DNA of 64,000 nt from assembly GCA_013368375.1 (NCBI GenBank), contig JAACJP010000027.1:1-64000 (forward strand), in the 5' to 3' direction. This stretch comes from Tricholomella constricta (lineage: Eukaryota; Basidiomycota; Agaricomycetes; Agaricales; Lyophyllaceae). Both the position numbers and the translations under genes were made by a program. Under the pieces are notes generated by a model. It was not told where the DNA came from and did not search any database. It was given only the letters and a program-made list of their open reading frames with translations. Shown in pieces: positions 57,889-64,000 of the stretch; within the stretch, counting starts at the first letter, position 1; the number at the start of each line of letters is the position of its first letter.

Positions 57889-58617
57889 TCAGAGAAGCGA
57901 GGTAATCGCTGTACAAGAGATTAGTGAGGGGTAATGGTTATTGGATGGGCGATCAACGTACTTGATGCCGAAGAATATGCTGTACAATGTCGTGTCGGGG
58001 TCCAGCTTGTTGCCTTGATTCAAAAATGTTTGCACTGTTGTGCTCTGTGAGTTGAGGACGAGAAGGAAGAGAAGAAGGTTGATACGACCTTGATGGATGA
58101 AATCCACTTGACGGGGATTGCTGGGCCAAAGAGAGAGGTCGATGCATGCAGCAGATTGCTGAAAAGTAATAGTGAGCAATGGATAACAGGATGAAAAAAA
58201 AGGACCCACAGCGTAATCCTTCAGCGTAGCGCCGATGTCGTTTGCGACAAACTCGACCCAGGTCAAGCCATTGACGGATCGCCCTCCCGCCAGCGGACTG
58301 GGTGGAACCACGATGGGGGGGTCCAATGGGCCACCGTCGTCGTGTCCTCCGTCCGTGTAGCTGTCCTGAGAAAGCATTTGAGGATGTTCTTATTATCGTG
58401 TATATAAGCCATCACATACTCCGAAGGACACAATGGTCTTGAATTGGCGAGGACGCAGCCCTGCATTCACATCGGCAGTTGTGCCGTTCAAAGCTCCACA
58501 GCGCGGGCTAACAGCGAGGTGAATACCGTCATTGTCATCCCTGGATGCAAGAGGGGTATAAAGCGCGCCGACGGACGCAGAGAGGACTGGAAATATAATG
58601 AGAGAGGATTTCCACAT
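57889..58617 (-). pseudogene. GDSL-type esterase/lipase, secreted, 3'-truncated
   Basis: ATG at 58,617 starts a signal peptide (MWKSSLIIFPVLSASVGA). Exon 1 (58,617-58,420, 66 codons) ends ...FKTIVSFG; after a 54 bp intron exon 2 (58,365-58,210) begins DSYTDGG, giving the catalytic SFGDSYTDGG block of SGNH/GDSL hydrolases. Exon 2 continues WVEFVANDIGATLKDYA. Exon 3 (from 58,158) has DLSLWPSNPRQVDF, later FLNQGNKLDPDTTLYSIFFG up to 57,962. A 53 bp intron precedes NDYLASL (57,908-57,889), matching FFGiNDY of the family. Such enzymes cleave ester bonds outside the cell. After the next donor no further block (including the catalytic Asp-x-x-His) is found, so about half the usual ~300 residues are missing. 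Between DFIHQ and TTVQTFL lie 45 in-frame bases resembling an unspliced intron (GRINLLLFLLVLNSQ). Confidence 0.85.
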
Positions 58618-58656
58618 CGTGAAGAAGATACTAACGTACCTCTAATTCTTGACGCT

Positions 58657-58664
58657 CTTTATAG
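58657..58664 (-). promoter_or_regulatory. TATA-like box of the GDSL gene
   Basis: CTATAAAG on the minus strand, about 40 bases before the ATG at 58,617. Position and sequence fit a core promoter; no other evidence. Confidence 0.35.
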
Positions 58665-61142
58665 CGTTGGAAGCGATGTTACGTCCTTGGGACAAAGTCT
58701 TGACACTGCAGGTGCCAATTCAAGATGGTTTGGCGTAAATAGTAGGAGAATAGAGGAAGAATTTGGGAAGTTGAGAAGCAAGGATTTATTCTGGCGTCTG
58801 CGTTATATTTGACGGTACAATGCAGGTGCCCATGAGGCGCTGTTGGGTTTTTTGTTTGAAATGGCGTCAGATGACGGCTTGAAAGGTGGTCGTTGAGCAG
58901 AAGGTCCTTCAGAGCTGTCGTGCAGAGCGCGATACCCTGGCCGAAGAAAACTATATTGGGGGGTTCGGGGCCACGAGGCGACACCAGAACAATTGCTAAG
59001 GATGAAGCATACGCTGTGAAGTTTTATGATTTATAGCTGTAATCGACTATTGTCAGTGAAGAGTGCTTTAGAAGCAAGAGTAGTATACAAACCTCTCCAA
59101 TTTGAGTCGGAAAGCAAGTAACAGAATACTCCATCGGAAGAGTTCAAAGCCATGGGAAATCTCGCTGCAGTCAGACTCGGATGAGTCAGAGTAGCAAGTG
59201 CATTGTTTCCGGCCGCTCGCATGAAGGACATCTCCTTCATGATAATGACAGGTATCAGAGCACAGGTGGCACAAGGAACTACGAATTACTTCTACCTATT
59301 TCTGTTTCCCTCGTTATGCATACTGGTGCAACTGTTGTGATGCGGGCATGTGGGCGATATGTGCATGCGGTGAGAGGAAGATGAGAGGAATCCGTTCGAA
59401 GCCGCATTGTTGGCGGATCCAGACCGACCAGATAAGATAAGATCAGAATGAAAAGCCGTTTATCTCTTCCGAGTCCCGGGAAGCTTTTCCTTTACCAACT
59501 CGAAGGGGTAAGATATCGCATTTTAGTGCCTCTATTATATAGACATAACGCAAATGACCGGGGCAAGAGATAATTCTCAATATATTGGTATGTTGCTATC
59601 GTCGAATTCCCCTGATCGCAATCCCTCCTAAGGAGCTCTGCCATGGTTTCAGCCCGTCACCCTCCTTGACACACCCTTACTGTCGAACTCTCCCCATCCG
59701 CTTGGACCTGCCACAGATAGTGATCCACTGCTTTGAGCGGATGGTCGGCTAAGATTGACTTGTGAAGCAGCTCATTCGCAGGAACCTGGGATTAGCAAGG
59801 ATGCTTTGGAGATGGCATCAGTTTTGCGCCCTTTAATTGTTCCTCCGCCATCCCCAGTTGTCAACCGGTGCAACTCCCTTTATATCGTTTGGGTTCTCAC
59901 ACAATGCACGCCGGTCAGCTGTCATGAACGACTTCTGTAGGAGCATGGTCGTAAGGGTTGTGTTGCAAGGGATGAGGAGACACGGTATGTACATTGTTTT
60001 TCAACCAAGAATTTCCGCCGGATGACTTTTCTTGCCCCTCGCCGCCTCCCACCGTTTGTTTTTGGCTGAACCATGGGCGTAGGTTTGTCAAATCCTGCAT
60101 ATATGCACACTGATTGCGGTCACAGCCTGACCAGTGGAAATCTCTGACGAACTTTGACCTCACGAATCTAAAGAAAAACTAGGGGCTCGAATGGCGACTT
60201 CGAATCTGCGTACGTATCATTCTTCGTACTTGTACGTTCCTTCATATTCTTATTGTTCCAGTGATAATTTCCTACAACTTTCTATCATTCCGCCGTTTTC
60301 TAGTCGCTTTTGACCCGAATGGACTCTCGGCTCGCAGGGACAGACTGGCAAACACTTTGTCGACCGACTCTGCGTATTGTCTCCAGGTGTGGTTTGCGCT
60401 CGATACGCTCGATGCTCGTATCTACTGGATGGCTTATGCGTGCATCATACCTTAAGGCCTCCTTGTCCCCTCTTTCAGTACTTGCCGTTGATGAAAACAG
60501 TCACTTCCATCGCGTAATTCGCATCGCCTTCATCCCCTTGCTGAAACTACTGTGTACCATGCATGTGCTGGATCGCGATGCTGCTTGATGGCCCCTCGGA
60601 AATTTCAATGTAGTTCGCCGTGTTGTTTCTCCCTCTATGAGCTATGCGAACGCGACATATTCTGCCTGCTTGCCATCTGGTTGTGTACTTTCTCGGCGAA
60701 CCATTGACATCAACGTGGGTTGTATGCTGGGTCGTCTCACCTGATGTCTGTTCCCCATTACGGAAATCCTTGGTACTTGTTTCGTCCATACTTGTTACGG
60801 TTAATGTAGGTCTATGGACTGAAGCATCTACTGCTTCTGCGTGAATCGTTGTATTAGTCACGTGCTAAAGGGTGGATGCTCGAGGCGAAGAAGAACCGAC
60901 TTCCTCGCTTGATCCCACTCACCACCAATCAGCTGGTTCCGTTCCCTGGATTCTTGTTCCCAAACCTGTCCTAGCCAATCGACATACTACGACCTGTTGT
61001 TCCGATTTTGAATCGTCGTCCTCCTCGTAACTTGACTGGTGGTTGTTTTCAAGAAGGCTCTCGGCATCATCCCGCAGTACAGCCGTAACTGGGAGTGAAT
61101 TGAAAGCTGTCAATCTGTAACTCTCCATCTGATGTAGAAGCC
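58665..61142. other. No recognised gene
   Basis: About 2.5 kb of moderate composition. Possible exon-like pieces are plus 60,305-60,395 (ARRDRLANTLSTDSAYCLQ between a TTCTAG acceptor and a GTGTGG), minus 60,840-60,560 (about 95 open codons, Thr/Arg-rich) and minus 61,128-60,990 (MESYRLTAFNSLPVTAVLRD, then an acidic stretch). None shows a family motif. The last could be the first exon of a gene divergent from the kinase. Confidence 0.4.
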
Positions 61143-61289
61143 ATGATCTTAACCATGAGCATACAACTGATAATCATTTACTACCATCCGCCTCCGAATC
61201 CTCCGTTCCCACAGGGGAGTAATGGCGCCTTACAACTGCCCCAAGCTCACTCGGCTCTTTGGATTGAACGGCGATCCCTTCATCACTCA

Positions 61290-64000
61290 ATGCACAGGAT
61301 GGATCCGTCCTCGTACAAGGAGACGATGCACTTCCGCTCCTCGTCCTACCCGTCGTCAATCATGTCCAGCTTCGGCCACCGCATCTCGTCCGCTATGCCG
61401 CACCGAAACGCGAGGAGCGATACTGCAAGTCGCTCATCCACCTCAAAATCCAGCCCGCGCCTATCCCCTTCGTCCTCTCCAGGCTATTCCCACAGCAATC
61501 TCGGCAAAGAGTGGAAGTCCATATCGCGCCCGCCTTCCTTGGAGCACATTGTCGGGCCCTCTCTCTCGCCTCCATCATCACCCAAGGCGACTCCCTCAAA
61601 ATCCTTGCTCCATAGGCTAAAGTCGACTTCGAGACCGTGGGCGAGCCCTCCCCACAGATCTTCACCATTGCCAAAGGAGCAAACAGAGCGATGGCACCAT
61701 ACACGGATGGTACGTCTATGTTCCATTCCTTTCTGGGCGAAATGTGCCTAATTTTATTGCATCTAGCGCGTTGCCCGCGCCGTTAGCCCTATGATTGATA
61801 TAACAGTCGACGTGGCACACGACGTCCTCGCCAACGGTGCGGAGCTCCTGAAATTTGCACCGATACCGGGGTTGGACGGTGCTGCGAAAGTTTTGCTCGG
61901 CATATGGGATGCCTTGCAAAAAGTCACGGTGAGTTCCTTGTGTACATCTATTATTAGCGTGGGTAGTCGGGCTGATGATGAGTACAACAGACAAATAGAT
62001 TGGCGTGTCTCCGACTGACGGACCGCTGCGCCGAAATTTTAATTGCGATACACGAGGAGATTTCTCGTGTCGGCGACACCGTTGCCAAAGTCTTGAGTGG
62101 GCCTCTCGAAGATCTCGAGCAGTGAGTGACCCAGTGCTTGTACAGAATCTGCTGATCTTAAAGGTCATCTATCGTTCCTCAGTGCATTCGGGCGAATTCA
62201 TCAAATGCTCCAAGACCTGATCAACCAATCGCTGTTTATACGATACCTGAAGCGCGATGACGTTTTGAGAGACATCGCGGATTGCAACACTATGCTTCAG
62301 GACTGCCTGGGCCACTTCGACGTATGTAGCTGCCGACTTTACGATTGCATTATCTTACTTGATCTTTACAGCGTTCGATCCAACTTCGTATCCTCAAATA
62401 TGTGACAGCGACATCGGAGAGCCCTGGCGAACATAAACTCCCCTCGCCTGATACCGACCTGGACGACATCGACTTGGACATCAAGACATTACCGCCGTCC
62501 AAGGAGGAGATTCACGAGAAAATACGCACAATTCAGGACCGCCAAAACGAACGAGACAGGTTCAACGACATTGTGGAATTTGAACGCATCTATGGCAAGG
62601 CGGAAGACGACAGAGATGCATTGGAAATTCTTGGAGTGGAGAAGCCCGACATTCCGGATGCCATCAAAACGTTATTGCGAGCTCTGGAGCAGCTTCGAAT
62701 ACATAACGTCGTTGATAAGCTCTCAACGTCCCTGCCCTCGCCGCGCAGGTCTTCGACGTGGCCAGTCGATCGTTTTGAGGCCCGCGAGCTTAGCCTTGTC
62801 GACAGGGAGTTTATCGAGAGGGAACTCCAGGCCCTGAAAAGCGCGTACAAAGGACCACTGCCTACACTTCCGAGTTGGACTATCACGAAGTAAGGAGGTG
62901 CCTACATGAACAACCACAATTGACACGACCCATAATCTTAGGTTCGAAGTCGACCTTGGCGAGCTCATTGGTCGCGGCTTCTTCTCAACTGTTTACAAGG
63001 GGTCGTGGAACCGGCGCTCCGTGGCGGTCAAGGTGCTCGACATTCACACTTCGAAGGAGTCGTTCATCAACGAGATCAATGTTTGGAAAGCCCTCAGTCA
63101 TCGGAACGTGCTGGAGCTGTACGGCGCGAGCAGTGCGGAAGGTCCCTTACCATGGTTCCTTGTCAGCCCCCTGATGAAGCATGGCAGCCTGACGGACTAT
63201 CTGAAGCGCGTGGATTGGGAAGCGCAGAGACATGTCGAATCTGGTGATGCGGCATCGGCGGCGATGCTTATCCACGAGAAGGTTGATTATCTTCGCAAGA
63301 TGCATGATATCGCGGAGGGAATGAGGTATCTACATGAACATGGTGTCTATCATGGAGATTTAAAGGTCAGTCTGCGTATCCATATTGAGCGAGTAAAATA
63401 TTCACGGTGTTGTATCACTTCCAGGCTGCGAATGTGCTTGTATCCGATGTTATACGGTGTGTCATTTCGGACTTTGGTCAAAGCAAGTGGAAATCCCATG
63501 TTATGCAGGGAAATTCACTGCCGAACCGTTCGTACTCCATCCGAGCTCTTCATCATAATCATCAATTCATCCATTACCCACAGATGCGATGAGGTGGCAG
63601 GCACCAGAATTAATGAGTGGCCATTCTCTACTCACAAAGAAAATTGACATCTATGCGTTCGCCATGTGTTGCGTCGAAGTCTTGACCATGGGTAGTATTC
63701 CTTGGCCAACGATGAATGACGAAGCTGTGAGACGACATGTCCTGGGTCAGTGTTTGAGTGACTTGTTTGAACAAGCAGTTCACGATGCCTTGCAGACGAA
63801 CAAGGTCGACCGCCGTTCCCCGATGGGCTGGTCCACGCACTCGGATTAGAACATCTCCTTCGCGCTGCTTGGCACCAGTCGCCCTCTGAGCGACCACCCT
63901 TTCGTGAGCTCGCTCCGTCTTTATTCACGCTGCGGAACGATTTCCATTCCCCGTCAACCCTCATCGGCACCCCTCGTATCGTTATTTCTCAACCAAATTC
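61290..64000 (+). CDS. TKL-type protein kinase with MLKL-like N-terminal helical domain
   Basis: Nine exons splice in frame: 61,290-61,709; 61,767-61,928; 61,991-62,121; 62,183-62,321; 62,372-62,889; 62,942-63,365; 63,425-63,527; 63,584-63,745; 63,805 to the window end. The frame is also open upstream to ATG 61,143; I prefer MHRMDPSSY. Residues 1-140 are Ser/Pro-rich and disordered. Residues ~150-300 (IPGLDGAAKVLLGIWDALQ, NRLACLRLTDRCAEIL, LEDLE.AFGRIHQML, RYLKRDDVLRDIADCNTMLQ) fit the MLKL/HeLo-like helical bundle. An acidic linker follows. The kinase starts at ~458: GRGFFSTVYKG, VAVK (Lys487), HGDLKAAN (Asp596, Asn601; Gly replaces Arg of HRD), DFG (614-616), APE (639-641), so it should be active. 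The last intron acceptor is AAG, less usual. The C terminus (about RPPFRELAPSLFTLRNDF and beyond) runs off the window. Confidence 0.93.

Overview
The window looks like nuclear DNA of a filamentous basidiomycete, most likely an agaricomycete. The evidence is short spliceosomal introns of about 45-110 bp with GT...AG ends, gene families typical of fungi (PSD2-type phosphatidylserine decarboxylase, hybrid histidine kinase, HECT ligase, SHO1-like membrane protein, sugar transporter, GDSL esterase) and, at the right edge, a TKL-type kinase with an MLKL-like N-terminal helical domain of the kind agaricomycetes carry in many copies. I saw no rRNA or tRNA gene and no bacterial or phage feature. Homology statements come from motif recognition by eye; no search was run.

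Layout. (1) Positions 1-14,515 are a tandem array of an approximately 1,490 bp higher-order repeat, about nine and a half near-identical units, entering from beyond the left edge. (2) Positions 14,516-15,660 hold seven copies of a 19-21 bp palindrome (arms GGCACCCTCA and TGAGGGTGCC around one G or C), a GC-rich simple repeat and a flank. The same composite recurs, with a single unit, at 37,047-39,110. (3) Positions 15.7-57.6 kb are a graveyard of gene fragments that keep introns but carry frameshifts, deletions and illegitimate joins. Recognised pieces are PSD2 (twice), ankyrin repeats (twice), a SHO1-like membrane segment, an MFS sugar transporter, a histidine kinase joined to a HECT ligase and a TTC39/IML2-like piece. 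Two tentative C6-transcription-factor-like pieces are also present. A segmental duplication (24.4-26.9 and 30.7-32.8 kb) lies inside this zone. (4) Four copies of an approximately 0.7-1.1 kb element, all in the same orientation, end at 28,788, 37,046, 48,930 and 56,426 in a hairpin followed by CTAG. They subdivide the graveyard into four modules, each a set of gene fragments followed by this shared right end, which resembles gene-capturing Helitrons. (5) Positions 56.7-57.6 kb are a minisatellite built on another perfect palindrome. (6) A GDSL esterase cut off at its 3' side (57.9-58.6 kb) follows, and then an intact-looking nine-exon kinase gene (61.3 kb to the window end).

How it fits together. 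Only the right edge looks like ordinary genic DNA. The remainder behaves like a repeat-driven accessory or heterochromatic compartment (subtelomeric or pericentromeric; the sequence does not say which). About 30 copies of the first palindrome link the satellite array, the clusters and isolated sites among the gene fragments.
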